From NCBI RefSeq assembly GCF_023283985.1, contig NZ_JAKIKU010000001.1, forward strand, positions 310,001 to 374,000: a DNA stretch of 64,000 nt, given 5' to 3'. The notes below the pieces were generated by a model, which did not search any database, was not told the origin of the DNA, and was given only the letters and a program-made list of their open reading frames with translations. The position numbers were made by a program, and so were the translations under genes. Positions 50,123 through 59,313 of this stretch are shown in pieces. Origin of the DNA: Shewanella electrodiphila. Its GTDB lineage: Bacteria > Pseudomonadota > Gammaproteobacteria > Enterobacterales > Shewanellaceae. How positions within the stretch are numbered: the stretch's first letter is position 1; each line of letters starts with the position of its first letter.

Positions 50123-51409
50123 CTAATCAGTCAACTCTTCAGTAGTATCTTCTTTAAGTCCAGGTACTACTTTGACCGCTTTAATCATGTTGTCAGAGAC
50201 CTCAATCACTTCAATATTATAATTATCGATAGTGACGTTTGTTCCCGCATCAGGAATATCTTCTAGATATTCGATGATAAGCCCGTTGAGTGTCTTAGGG
50301 CCATCAATTGAAAAGTCCCATTTCATTTCTTTGTTCAAATCACGGATGTTTATCGTCGCATCAATGACAAAACTGCCATCTTGTTGAATATCAATATCCT
50401 CGCTGGCAGTGGTGATCATTGAAGTGGTAAAGTCGCCGACAATTTCCTCTAGGATATCTTCAAGCGTCACTAGCCCCTGAATGTCACCATACTCGTCAAC
50501 CACTAAGCCAAAGCGTTCTTTATTTTGCTGGAAGTTAGATAGTTGTACGGTGAGCGGTGTACCTTCAGGAATGAAGTACAACTCTTTTACTGCTCTAAGC
50601 AAAGAGGACTTACTGAATTCTTCTTTCGAGCGAAGTCTAAGGGCATCACGAAGGTGAATAAAGCCGACGGCATCATCAATATTGTCACGATATACCAACA
50701 CTCGAGTATGTGGGCTTTGAGTGACTTGCTTATTGATTAACTTGAACTCGTCATTGACGTTAATTGCATAGATGTCTGATCGCGGGATCATAATATCTTC
50801 AACGGTGACCTTTTCTAAGTCGAGAATGGATATCAACATCTCTTGATGTCGCTGAGGGATCAGTGCACCAGCCTCATGAACCACAGTGCGCAGCTCTTCT
50901 TGGCTTAATGCATCGTTGACACTGATATTTTTTATACCTAATACACGCAAAAAGCCTGATGTGATCAGATTAATGACTTTAACCAGTGGCCATAACACTG
51001 ATAACAGGGCTTTTAGTAAGAAGCTAGATGGAAAAGCGATACGTTCAGGGTGAAGAGCTGCAACCGTTTTCGGCGTAACTTCAGCAAATATCAGCACTAC
51101 TAATGTCAGCACCCCCGTTGCGATTGCCACACCCATATCGCCGAATAAGCGCATACCAATAATGGTGGCAATGGCCGAGGCTAAGATGTTGACGAGGTTA
51201 TTACCAATTAGAATCAAACCAATTAACCTGTCAGGTCTTTCAAGCATCTTTAATGCTCTTTGCGCCCCTTTATGCCCACTAGAAGCAAGGTGACGAAGAC
51301 GGTAGCGGTTTAATGTCATCATGGCTGTCTCAGACCCAGAAAAGTAGGCTGAGATTAAGATTAACACTAGAAGAGAGAGGAGGAGTGCGCTGGTAGAAAT
51401 AGCGTCCAA
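50123..51409 (-). CDS. yfjD: CorB/HlyC-type CNNM-CBS membrane protein
   Basis: The 428-residue protein starts with a DUF21/CNNM membrane domain (about 1-190; YFSGSETAMMTLNRYRLRHL). A CBS pair follows (about 205-330; TVEDIMIPRSDIYAINV, GLVVDEYGDIQGLVTLEDIL), then a CorC/HlyC C-terminal domain. E. coli YfjD/CorB of this type is linked to magnesium and cobalt efflux. The position beside ypjD and ffh is conserved. Confidence 0.92.
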   Translation of the reverse strand: MDAISTSALLLSLLVLILISAYFSGSETAMMTLNRYRLRHLASSGHKGAQRALKMLERPDRLIGLILIGNNLVNILASAIATIIGMRLFGDMGVAIATGVLTLVVLIFAEVTPKTVAALHPERIAFPSSFLLKALLSVLWPLVKVINLITSGFLRVLGIKNISVNDALSQEELRTVVHEAGALIPQRHQEMLISILDLEKVTVEDIMIPRSDIYAINVNDEFKLINKQVTQSPHTRVLVYRDNIDDAVGFIHLRDALRLRSKEEFSKSSLLRAVKELYFIPEGTPLTVQLSNFQQNKERFGLVVDEYGDIQGLVTLEDILEEIVGDFTTSMITTASEDIDIQQDGSFVIDATINIRDLNKEMKWDFSIDGPKTLNGLIIEYLEDIPDAGTNVTIDNYNIEVIEVSDNMIKAVKVVPGLKEDTTEELTD

Positions 51410-51442
51410 AAAGGGCTCCAGTAAACGTAATTAAAAACTGAG

Positions 51443-51479
51443 TAAAAAAAAGACGAATGATGAGTATCAATCATTCGTC
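51443..51479 (-). terminator. Rho-independent terminator after ypjD
   Basis: On the minus strand a perfect ten-bp stem (GACGAATGAT / ATCATTCGTC) is followed by eight T residues. It lies 44 bases beyond the ypjD stop and upstream of the CorB-type gene. Confidence 0.92.
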
Positions 51480-51522
51480 ATGAGTGTCAAGTCTGGGAAG
51501 GTTAACCTGCCAGAGTTGTAGT

Positions 51523-52311
51523 TTATCTTAAAATGATTTCAGTCACTATTCGAGCGCCAAAATAAGCTAAAGATAATAATGTTGCACCTGATAATGTGTA
51601 GATGACGGCTGTGCGAACACGGCAACCAATGGTGTAGTTTTGCCATAGCATAGCGCCGTATACTAACCAAGCTAAGATGGATAAAATTGCCTTATGACCT
51701 TTACCATCTTCAAACATATCTTCTAAAAACACAAACCCCGTGATTAATGAAAGAGTCAGTAAGAACATACCGATAGTGACTAAATGAAAAAGTTGTTTTT
51801 CAACTGTCATTAAAGGCGGCATGCCAGGGCTCATCATGGTTTTCTTGTTTTTAAGCTTATTTTGAATCAATAACAATTGAATCGCATAGAGCGCGGCAAT
51901 CATTAATGCACTGTAAGCCATAAGAGAAAGCACAATGTGCGCTAAGATCTCAGGGTGGATATCAAAATGAATAATGTACTGTGGCGGTATGAGCCATAAC
52001 ACTGCAACTGAAATAACAGAGCAGGCATAAACCACAGGTACCACAACTATCACCTTTAAGCGGTGCATAATAATGGTAAAGCTGAAGGCGATAATCCAGT
52101 TAACTAATGAAATCACATTCGTTAAACTGAAGTTTTGACCGTCAGCAGTATAAATAGTTTGCGAAAGTGCAATACCGTGAAGCACAACGGCAATAGATGC
52201 AAAAATTGCAACCAATCGACGATTCGGCCCTTCTGCATGGAACAAACGACTCGTCACTAATACGAGTGCAATGCAATAAAACAACATAGCCGAAGCTGAA
52301 AAAATGACCAT
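51523..52311 (-). CDS. ypjD: Inner-membrane protein YpjD (CcsA/heme-export-like fold)
   Basis: The polytopic protein has about eight membrane segments. Its tail carries the cytochrome-c-assembly-type pattern (LSLMAYSALMIAALYAIQLL, WLVYGAMLWQNYTIGCR). From 52311 (MVIFSASAMLFYCIALVLV) it is 262 residues; an upstream GTG at 52368 would add 19 residues not typical of the family. YpjD in E. coli sits next to ffh and yfjD, just as here. The conserved CcsA tryptophan motif is weak, so haem handling is unproven. Confidence 0.88.
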   Translation of the reverse strand: MVIFSASAMLFYCIALVLVTSRLFHAEGPNRRLVAIFASIAVVLHGIALSQTIYTADGQNFSLTNVISLVNWIIAFSFTIIMHRLKVIVVVPVVYACSVISVAVLWLIPPQYIIHFDIHPEILAHIVLSLMAYSALMIAALYAIQLLLIQNKLKNKKTMMSPGMPPLMTVEKQLFHLVTIGMFLLTLSLITGFVFLEDMFEDGKGHKAILSILAWLVYGAMLWQNYTIGCRVRTAVIYTLSGATLLSLAYFGARIVTEIILR

Positions 52312-52576
52312 CTGGAATAAACCTATCAAGTTATGAGTGCAGGTTGTTTTTAAAAATAAAATCAGCACATCTATATTTATCTTAGATTAACATGAACCCT
52401 ACCCATTAGGGCAGTGACCCAAGACTCAAAATTTAACAGTTTCCACCATTTAACTCCAAATAATTTACGAAAAATGACATACATCAATAGACAGGCCTCA
52501 GGCTAATCTCGCATCTTGAAGTAGTTTGGGTATAATAGGCGGCAATTATCGAATCGTTTAAGGTAAACAGCAGAGC

Positions 52577-53950
52577 ATGTTTGAGAATCTAACCGACAGA
52601 CTGTCACGAACCCTCAAGAATATTAGTGGTCGTGGTCGCTTAACCGAAGACAACATTAAAGAAACCTTACGTGAAGTGCGCATGGCACTACTTGAGGCTG
52701 ATGTTGCTTTGCCCGTTGTACGCCAATTTGTAAACAGCGTAAAAGAACGTGCAGTCGGTCAAGAAGTCTCTAAAAGTTTAAGTCCAGGACAAGCATTCAT
52801 TAAGATTGTCCAAAATGAACTTGAAAAAGCGATGGGCGAAGCTAATGAAGCATTAGATTTAGCCAGCCAGCCACCTGCAGTATTAATGATGGCGGGTTTG
52901 CAAGGCGCGGGTAAAACAACCAGTGTTGCAAAACTGGCAAAATTTTTACGTGAGCGTGAGAAAAAATCTGTTTTAGTTGTGAGTGCCGACGTTTATCGTC
53001 CAGCAGCGATTAAGCAATTGGAAACATTGGCTGCAGAAGTTGAAGTGGACTTTTTCCCATCAGACGTAAGCCAAAAGCCAATTGATATTGCGACAGCTGC
53101 AATTGCGCATGCAAAATTAAAATTCATTGATGTTGTAATTGTCGATACAGCAGGTCGTTTGCATGTTGATGAAGCCATGATGGATGAGATTAAAGATCTC
53201 CATGCTGCTGTAACACCTGTTGAAACGTTATTCGTTGTCGATGCAATGACAGGTCAAGATGCGGCAAATACTGCTAAATCATTTAATGAAGCACTACCTC
53301 TAACCGGTGTTATTTTAACAAAGGTTGATGGTGATGCCCGTGGCGGTGCAGCATTATCAATTAGAAACATTACCGGTAAGCCAATTAAGTTTTTAGGTGT
53401 CGGTGAGAAAACTGACGCATTAGAGCCGTTCCACCCAGAACGTATCGCTTCACGTATTCTTGGTATGGGTGACGTATTGTCACTTATCGAAGAAGTTGAA
53501 CGTGGTGTCGATAAAGACAAAGCGATGAAGCTTGCTTCAAAAGTGAAGTCAGGCGGTGGATTTGATCTAGAAGATTTTCGTGAACAACTGCAGCAAATGA
53601 AAAACATGGGCGGCATGATGGGCATGATTGAAAAGCTACCAGGGGTAGGACAACTGCCTCCAGAAGCATTAGCTCAAGTTCAAGACGGCAAAATGACCAA
53701 TCAAATGGAAGCCATTATTAATTCAATGACGCCTGGTGAACGCCAACGTCCTGATATCATCAAAGGTTCGCGTAAGCGCCGTATTGCATTAGGTTCGGGT
53801 ACTCAAATTCAAGACGTCAATCGTTTATTGAAGCAGTTTACTCAAATGCAAAAAATGATGAAAAAAATGTCAGGTAAAGGCGGCATGAAGAAAATGATGC
53901 GCGGCATGGGCGGAATGATGCCTCCTGGAATGAAGTTTCCAGGGCGTTAA
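52577..53950 (+). CDS. ffh: Signal recognition particle protein Ffh
   Basis: Ffh binds 4.5S RNA and signal sequences to target membrane proteins. The 457 residues include the G domain (GLQGAGKTTSVAKLAKFL, DTAGRLHVDEAMM, TKVDGDARGGAALS) and the methionine-rich M domain (MQKMMKKMSGKGGMKKMMRG). It is divergent from ypjD. Confidence 0.97.
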   Translation: MFENLTDRLSRTLKNISGRGRLTEDNIKETLREVRMALLEADVALPVVRQFVNSVKERAVGQEVSKSLSPGQAFIKIVQNELEKAMGEANEALDLASQPPAVLMMAGLQGAGKTTSVAKLAKFLREREKKSVLVVSADVYRPAAIKQLETLAAEVEVDFFPSDVSQKPIDIATAAIAHAKLKFIDVVIVDTAGRLHVDEAMMDEIKDLHAAVTPVETLFVVDAMTGQDAANTAKSFNEALPLTGVILTKVDGDARGGAALSIRNITGKPIKFLGVGEKTDALEPFHPERIASRILGMGDVLSLIEEVERGVDKDKAMKLASKVKSGGGFDLEDFREQLQQMKNMGGMMGMIEKLPGVGQLPPEALAQVQDGKMTNQMEAIINSMTPGERQRPDIIKGSRKRRIALGSGTQIQDVNRLLKQFTQMQKMMKKMSGKGGMKKMMRGMGGMMPPGMKFPGR

Positions 53951-54050
53951 TTCGCTTTAAAACTCCAAAAAAATTATCTACATCAGTTCGTAAGACTGAT
54001 TATCAACTATGTGACCATAAGCCCTTTGGTTTTTAAAACAACGGATTTGG

Positions 54051-54078
54051 TTGCAATAGTTGAAAAATCAGGTAAAAT
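54051..54078 (+). promoter_or_regulatory. Candidate promoter of the rpsP operon
   Basis: TTGCAA (54051-54056) and TAAAAT (54073-54078) are separated by 16 bases. The predicted start leads into a hairpin-rich leader. Confidence 0.6.
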
Positions 54079-54089
54079 CTTGCGGCTTT

Positions 54090-54121
54090 CTCTGGGGCCC
54101 TTCGCGAACACGGAGTCCCAG
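54090..54121 (+). other. Hairpin leader of the rpsP operon
   Basis: CTGGG and CCCAG close an imperfect stem over a TTCGCGAACAC loop region, about 45-75 bases before rpsP. It may regulate the ribosomal operon, but I cannot assign it to a known leader class. Confidence 0.45.
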
Positions 54122-54165
54122 TTTTTATTTTTGCTTACTAGCAAATCATTAGAGGAATAAAACGC

Positions 54166-54417
54166 ATGGTTACCATTCGTTTAGCTCGTGGCGGCGCAAA
54201 AAAGCGTCCATTTTACAATATCGTTGTTGCTGATAGCCGCAATGCTCGTGACGGTCGTTTCATCGAACGTGTTGGTTTTTTCAATCCTTTAGCTAAAGGC
54301 CAAGAAGAAACTCTACGTTTAGATCTAGACCGTGTAGATCACTGGGTTGCTACAGGTGCAGCAACTTCAGAACGCGTAGCGAAATTGATCAAAGACGCTC
54401 GTAAAGCTGTTGCTTAA
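54166..54417 (+). CDS. rpsP: 30S ribosomal protein S16
   Basis: The 83-residue S16 begins [20 protein letters not shown] and contains [19 protein letters not shown]. It is the first gene of rpsP-rimM-trmD-rplS, which couples two ribosomal proteins to 30S maturation and tRNA methylation. Confidence 0.98.
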   Translation: MVTIRLARGGAKKRPFYNIVVADSRNARDGRFIERVGFFNPLAKGQEETLRLDLDRVDHWVATGAATSERVAKLIKDARKAVA

Positions 54418-54437
54418 TAGCGTTAAGGTATAAATAG

Positions 54438-54968
54438 ATGAGTAGTAACCAACAACCAATCGTACTAGGCAAAATTGGCTCTAGTCATGGTATTAAAGGT
54501 TGGATGAAAATCACTTCTTATACCGATTCTGTTGAAGGTATTTTTGATTATTCTCCTTGGTTCATTAAAGAACAAGGTGAATGGCGTGAAGTAAAAGTCA
54601 CTCAGTGGCGTTTTCAAGGTAAAGCACTTGTTGCCTGTCTTGAAGGTGTAAATACACGTGAGGATGCGCAATTACTTACAAATTGTGAGATTGCAATTCA
54701 GGCTGACCAAATTAAAGACTTGTCGGAAGATGAATTCTACTGGCGAGACTTGATTGGTTGTACTGTGACCAATACTAAAGGCTATAACATGGGTGAAGTT
54801 GAACAGATCGTGGAAACAGGATCTAACGACGTACTACTTGTTAAAGCTAACGTAAAAGATGCATTCGGCAAAGCGGAACGAATGATCCCCTTTGTCCCTG
54901 AGCAGTTCGTCCTTGAGGTGAACGTGCAAAGTAAACAGATATTAGTGGACTGGGATCCAGACTTTTAA
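54438..54968 (+). CDS. rimM: 16S rRNA maturation factor RimM
   Basis: RimM assists assembly of the 30S head. The 176 residues contain [20 protein letters not shown] at the start and a C-terminal PRC-barrel ([20 protein letters not shown], then [20 protein letters not shown]). It lies 20 bases after rpsP. Confidence 0.96.
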   Translation: MSSNQQPIVLGKIGSSHGIKGWMKITSYTDSVEGIFDYSPWFIKEQGEWREVKVTQWRFQGKALVACLEGVNTREDAQLLTNCEIAIQADQIKDLSEDEFYWRDLIGCTVTNTKGYNMGEVEQIVETGSNDVLLVKANVKDAFGKAERMIPFVPEQFVLEVNVQSKQILVDWDPDF

Positions 54969-54983
54969 GTCGAGGTACAACAT

Positions 54984-55730
54984 ATGTGGTTAGGGGTAGT
55001 AACCCTGTTTCCTGAGATGTTTCGTGCTGTTACAGACTTTGGAGTTACGGGTCGAGCCGTTAAAAACGGCCTGTTAGAGTTGCAAACGTGGAATCCTCGT
55101 GATTTTACGAATGATCGACATAATACTGTTGATGACCGTCCTTATGGTGGTGGTCCAGGTATGTTGATGATGGTGCAACCGTTACGCGATGCTATTCATG
55201 CAGCGAAAGCTGCGGCAGGTGACGGTGCGAAAGTGATTTATTTATCACCTCAAGGACGCAAGCTGGATCAGCAAGGTGTCAGTGAGTTAAGTAAATCATC
55301 TAGTTTGGTATTGGTATGTGGTCGATACGAAGGTGTTGACGAACGTATCATCCAATCTGAAGTAGATGAAGAGTGGTCGATTGGTGATTATGTGCTTTCG
55401 GGCGGAGAGTTACCTGCGATGACTTTAATCGATTCAGTTGCAAGGCTAGTACCTGGTGTACTAGGTAAGCAAGCGTCAGCAGAGCAAGATTCTTTCTCTG
55501 ATGGCTTATTGGATTGTCCACACTATACTCGCCCAGAAAACTTAGATGGTGTCGGTGTTCCAGCAGTGTTATTAAGCGGTGACCACGAAAAAATTAGACT
55601 CTGGCGGTTACAACAAAGTCTTGGTAGGACTTTTTTGAGACGACCAGAATTATTTGAAAATCTAGCTCTGACTGGCGAACAAAAGACTCTTTTAGCAGAG
55701 TTTGTTACCAATATGAACAAGCCTGTTTAG
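54984..55730 (+). CDS. trmD: tRNA (guanine-N1)-methyltransferase TrmD
   Basis: TrmD methylates G37 of tRNAs, preventing frameshifts. The 248-residue protein contains the trefoil-knot signatures [30 protein letters not shown] and [14 protein letters not shown]. It lies 15 bases after rimM. Confidence 0.97.
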   Translation: MWLGVVTLFPEMFRAVTDFGVTGRAVKNGLLELQTWNPRDFTNDRHNTVDDRPYGGGPGMLMMVQPLRDAIHAAKAAAGDGAKVIYLSPQGRKLDQQGVSELSKSSSLVLVCGRYEGVDERIIQSEVDEEWSIGDYVLSGGELPAMTLIDSVARLVPGVLGKQASAEQDSFSDGLLDCPHYTRPENLDGVGVPAVLLSGDHEKIRLWRLQQSLGRTFLRRPELFENLALTGEQKTLLAEFVTNMNKPV

Positions 55731-55764
55731 TCGAAGCTCAGTTAATCCTAGAACGGAGTAAGTT

Positions 55765-56118
55765 ATGAACAATATCATTAAAATGCTCAACGATGAGCAA
55801 ATGAAAACTGACGTACCTGAATTTGGTGCTGGTGATACAGTAGTAGTTCAAGTACGTGTTAAAGAAGGTGAAAAAGAGCGTCTACAGGCGTTTGAAGGTG
55901 TGGTAATCGCTAAGCGTAACCGTGGTCTTCACTCTGCATTCACTGTACGTAAAATCTCTAATGGCGAAGGTGTTGAGCGTGGTTTCCAAACTCACAGTCC
56001 ACTAGTAGCTAGCATCGAAGTTAAGCGTCGCGGTCGTGTTCGTCGTGCTAAGCTTTACTACCTACGTGAGCGTTCAGGTAAATCTGCACGTATCCGTGAG
56101 AAGTTGGCAACTAAGTAA
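55765..56118 (+). CDS. rplS: 50S ribosomal protein L19
   Basis: The 117-residue L19 contains [20 protein letters not shown] and a basic C-terminus ([20 protein letters not shown]). It closes the rpsP operon and is followed by a strong terminator. Confidence 0.98.
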   Translation: MNNIIKMLNDEQMKTDVPEFGAGDTVVVQVRVKEGEKERLQAFEGVVIAKRNRGLHSAFTVRKISNGEGVERGFQTHSPLVASIEVKRRGRVRRAKLYYLRERSGKSARIREKLATK

Positions 56119-56160
56119 TAGTTACCCGCTTGAAAAAATAAGATGCAGTGTTCGCACAAC

Positions 56161-56184
56161 AACCCGCCTATATGGCGGGTTTTT
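56161..56184 (+). terminator. Rho-independent terminator after rplS
   Basis: AACCCGCC / GGCGGGTT with loop TATAT is followed by T residues. Confidence 0.93.
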
Positions 56185-56212
56185 GTTTATTTGGAGAAAA
56201 TGTCATTTATAG

Positions 56213-56274
56213 GTTGCTAAGCCTTATTGAAAAAGGCATAGTTAGCACAAGTTTGTAATGGTGTAGCGCTACAC
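56213..56274 (+). promoter_or_regulatory. Palindromes upstream of aroF
   Basis: A bulged stem (GCTAAGCCTT with AAGGCATAGTTAGC) at about 56213-56247 is followed by a perfect 14-bp palindrome GTGTAGCGCTACAC (56261-56274), about 48 bases before aroF. The palindrome does not fit the TyrR box (TGTAAA-N6-TTTACA) well. It may be an operator for another regulator. Confidence 0.45.
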
Positions 56275-56321
56275 TGATATTTATTGAAGTGTTATTGAGT
56301 AGAAACCTTAAGAAGTGAGTA

Positions 56322-57401
56322 ATGAGCATGCAACAAGATACGATTAATAACGTCCACATTAGTTCTGAAAAAGTGTTGGTAACCCCAGCTGAGTTAAAAA
56401 AAGAGTTACCGTTATCTGATCATGCTTATCAGTATATTTTAGACGCGCGCCAAACCGTGGCGGATATTGTCCACAAGCGTGATAACCGTGTCTTAATTGT
56501 GACTGGGCCTTGTTCTATTCATGACATTGACGCAGCAAAAGAGTATGCATTGAAACTTAAGAAGCTGCATGATGAATTAAGTGGTGAGTTCTACATCTTA
56601 ATGCGGGTTTACTTCGAAAAGCCACGTACCACCGTTGGCTGGAAAGGCCTTATCAATGATCCTGATATGAATGAATCATTCGATGTCGAAAAAGGCTTAA
56701 GAATGGCGCGTGAGTTGATGATTTGGCTTGCTGAATTAGAGTTACCTGTAGCTACAGAAGCGCTTGATCCAATTAGCCCACAATACATGTCTGAGTTAGT
56801 GACTTGGTCTGCTATTGGCGCACGAACCACTGAATCGCAAACTCACCGCGAAATGGCATCAGGTCTATCTATGCCTGTTGGTTTCAAAAATGGTACTGAT
56901 GGAAAACTTGATGTAGCAATTAACGCCTTAAAGTCAGCAGCTAGCAGCCACAGGTTTATGGGAATTAATCAGAAAGGACAAGTATCGTTATTGCAAACTG
57001 CAGGAAACCCAGATGGTCATGTTATTTTACGTGGTGGTAAAACGCCGAATTATGATGCCGAAAGTGTTGCCACATGTGAAGAACAATTACACAAGGCTAA
57101 ACTCAATGCGCGATTAATCATTGATTGTAGTCATGGTAATTCATCGAAAGACTATACAAGACAGACCATAGTTTGCGAGGATGTATTCCAGCAAATTCAA
57201 AATGGTAATCGCTCAGTGATAGGCGTCATGCTTGAAAGCCATTTAAATGAAGGTAATCAGTCTTCTGATAAACCTTTACCTGAACTTGCTTACGGTGTCT
57301 CAGTTACTGACTCTTGCATTAACTGGGCAACTACTGAATCACTTTTGCGTCGTAATGCCGATTTATTAAAACCTGTTTTACCGAATCGCTTTGCTGGTTA
57401 A
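56322..57401 (+). CDS. aroF: 3-deoxy-7-phosphoheptulonate synthase (type I-alpha DAHP synthase)
   Basis: This enzyme condenses phosphoenolpyruvate and erythrose-4-phosphate to start the shikimate pathway. The 359 residues carry GPCSIHD, MRVYFEKPRTTVGWKGLI and DCSHGNSSKDY, the active-site strands of the class. The neighbour tyrA suggests the tyrosine-responsive paralogue, as in the E. coli aroF-tyrA operon. A possible ATG six bases further on (MQQDT) would change the N-terminus only slightly. Confidence 0.95.
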   Translation: MSMQQDTINNVHISSEKVLVTPAELKKELPLSDHAYQYILDARQTVADIVHKRDNRVLIVTGPCSIHDIDAAKEYALKLKKLHDELSGEFYILMRVYFEKPRTTVGWKGLINDPDMNESFDVEKGLRMARELMIWLAELELPVATEALDPISPQYMSELVTWSAIGARTTESQTHREMASGLSMPVGFKNGTDGKLDVAINALKSAASSHRFMGINQKGQVSLLQTAGNPDGHVILRGGKTPNYDAESVATCEEQLHKAKLNARLIIDCSHGNSSKDYTRQTIVCEDVFQQIQNGNRSVIGVMLESHLNEGNQSSDKPLPELAYGVSVTDSCINWATTESLLRRNADLLKPVLPNRFAG

Positions 57402-57437
57402 TTTATAAGTAAGTTGTGCGATAGATGGATATAAGCT

Positions 57438-58577
57438 ATGAATGAAAAAACCACATTAGATTTAGAAAATTTACGAGACCTGATTGACGGCGTTGATCAA
57501 CAGTTATTAAATTTACTCCGTAAACGTCTCGATCTAGTCGCGCAAGTTGGTACTGTTAAGCATGCTGCAGGGGTGCCAATTTATGCACCACAACGTGAAG
57601 CTTCGATGTTAGCTAAGCGTCGTAAAGAAGCCAGTGAAATGGATATCTCTCCGCAATTGATTGAAGATATCCTAAGACGCTTAATGCGTGAGTCGTACCT
57701 TAATGAAAAGGATGTCGGCTTTAAGCAGGTTAAAACCGATCTCGGACACATCGTGGTTGTCGGTGGTGAAGGTCAATTAGGTGGTTTGTTTAGTCAAATG
57801 CTAACCCTTTCAGGTTATCAAGTGAAAAGCTTAGATAAAGATGACTGGGATCAGGCTGATGCACTTTTTGATGGTGCAGGGATGGTGATTGTTACTGTGC
57901 CAATTAACGTGACTTGTGAGCTTATTCGTAGCAAATTAAACAATTTACCTGATCATTGTATTTTAGCTGATCTCACCTCAATTAAGTCAGAGCCGCTCAA
58001 TGCAATGTTAGAGGCCCATAAGGGACCTGTAGTGGGTTTACACCCAATGTTTGGACCTGATGTGGGTAGTTTAGCCAAACAAGTTGTAGTGGTGTGTGAT
58101 GGACGTGATACCGAGAAATATCAATGGTTTTTAGAGCAAATTACGATTTGGGGAGCCCGCATTGTTAATGAAGATGCAGAGCGACATGATAAAGCCATGC
58201 AGCTAGTGCAAGCAATGCGACATTTCTCAAGTTTTGTGTACGGAGTTAATCTGTGTAAAGAAGAAGCTGATATTGAAAGTTTATTGCAATTCAGTTCGCC
58301 TATTTATCGATTAGAGCTTGCCATGGTAGGCCGGTTGTTTGCTCAAGATCCTGAGCTCTACGCCGATATAATTTTTGCACAAGAAGGTAGTCAAGTTGCT
58401 ATCAGCGATTATCTGGACAATTACCGTGATGCATTAGATTTATTGAAAAGCGGTAATAGAGATGCATTCGTTGCACAGTTCAGAGATGTGGCTAAATGGT
58501 TTGGCGATTTTGCACCGCAATTTCAACATGAAAGCCGTGCAATGTTGCAATCAGTGAACGATATGAAGACAAATTAA
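57438..58577 (+). CDS. tyrA: Bifunctional chorismate mutase/prephenate dehydrogenase TyrA
   Basis: The 379-residue protein fuses an N-terminal AroQ chorismate mutase (about 1-90; [20 protein letters not shown]) to a prephenate dehydrogenase. An NAD-binding [18 protein letters not shown] lies near residue 112 and the [15 protein letters not shown] motif near residue 200. It makes 4-hydroxyphenylpyruvate for tyrosine. It lies 36 bases after aroF in one operon. Confidence 0.97.
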   Translation: MNEKTTLDLENLRDLIDGVDQQLLNLLRKRLDLVAQVGTVKHAAGVPIYAPQREASMLAKRRKEASEMDISPQLIEDILRRLMRESYLNEKDVGFKQVKTDLGHIVVVGGEGQLGGLFSQMLTLSGYQVKSLDKDDWDQADALFDGAGMVIVTVPINVTCELIRSKLNNLPDHCILADLTSIKSEPLNAMLEAHKGPVVGLHPMFGPDVGSLAKQVVVVCDGRDTEKYQWFLEQITIWGARIVNEDAERHDKAMQLVQAMRHFSSFVYGVNLCKEEADIESLLQFSSPIYRLELAMVGRLFAQDPELYADIIFAQEGSQVAISDYLDNYRDALDLLKSGNRDAFVAQFRDVAKWFGDFAPQFQHESRAMLQSVNDMKTN

Positions 58578-58638
58578 GTCATTTTGCTGGATAAGTTTGC
58601 AAAATATTGCGAAACCAAAGATCTAGGATTATTGTTAT

Positions 58639-58665
58639 AAGGGAGTTACGATGAGTAACTCCCTT
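58639..58665 (+). terminator. Perfect 11-bp stem-loop after tyrA
   Basis: AAGGGAGTTAC / GTAACTCCCTT around GATGA is followed by AATTTT. It most likely terminates aroF-tyrA. It would block translation from an ATG at 58651 inside its own loop. Confidence 0.7.
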
Positions 58666-58692
58666 AATTTTAACGCACTAGGAGTGAATCTT

Positions 58693-59025
58693 ATGACAGA
58701 AGCTGAGGTTTATACCGCAGAAGATTTATCGCTTGGGCATTTTTTATATGCGTTGATGAGTGCATTTCCGTTATTTTTTTTACCGGTTTTCTTTAGTTTA
58801 GTGATTAATATCTCGCAGACTAATGTTGCTTCTCAATCGTTACTGGCAACACACCTTAGATGGCAACGTAATAGTATTACAGGTTTAATGCCATTATTGA
58901 TCATTGGCTACTTTATACCGCAACTTTGGCTGAGTATTCCAGTATTCACTTTTGCTTTAATTTGGTTCAGTTATCGTATTTTCAAAGGTTGGTTAGGCCT
59001 AAACGATAACCTCAGTATGTATTAG
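58693..59025 (+). CDS. Small membrane protein, DUF4870-like, unknown function
   Basis: The protein is 110 residues from the ATG at 58693. That start has AGGAG (58680-58684) eight bases upstream; an in-frame ATG at 58651 lies inside a stem-loop. It has three membrane segments (FLYALMSAFPLFFLPVFFS, GLMPLLIIGYFIPQLWL, VFTFALIWFSYRIFKGWLG) and the pattern THLRWQ...YRIFKGWLGLND seen in small DUF4870-like proteins. No function is known to me. Confidence 0.78.
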   Translation: MTEAEVYTAEDLSLGHFLYALMSAFPLFFLPVFFSLVINISQTNVASQSLLATHLRWQRNSITGLMPLLIIGYFIPQLWLSIPVFTFALIWFSYRIFKGWLGLNDNLSMY

Positions 59026-59063
59026 TGATTAATTAATCAACCTTTGTTAAGCAGAAGGCATAA

Positions 59064-59091
59064 AAAAACCGAACCCATGAGTTCGGTTTTT
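59064..59091 (+). terminator. Rho-independent terminator after the small membrane gene
   Basis: An 11-bp stem AAAAACCGAAC / GTTCGGTTTTT around CCATGA is followed by T residues. Confidence 0.92.
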
Positions 59092-59151
59092 TATTGTCTT
59101 CAATTTAGCTATAGATTTGCTTATACAGTACTGAGTCTGTGCTAAGTCACT

Positions 59152-59169
59152 GTCACAGTCACAGTCACA
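59152..59169. repeat. 6-bp tandem repeat downstream of pheA
   Basis: GTCAC(T/A) units are repeated about three to four times in a 288-base gap between convergent genes. No gene is visible there. GTTAACAAGA also occurs twice further on (about 59237 and 59269). Confidence 0.7.
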
Positions 59170-59313
59170 GTTATAGCCTAAGCAAGATGTTAAACAAATC
59201 GCTTAGTACCGATAATTTAGGTTACTAGCAATTTTGGTTAACAAGAGTTTCGTTAGCAAAAATTTCAGTTAACAAGAAACCCCATGCCTTTAACGACAGT
59301 GATGAACATATCT

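Noticed and set aside
56261..56274. The aroF palindrome as a TyrR box
   Set aside because: The sequence lacks the TGTAAA-N6-TTTACA layout.
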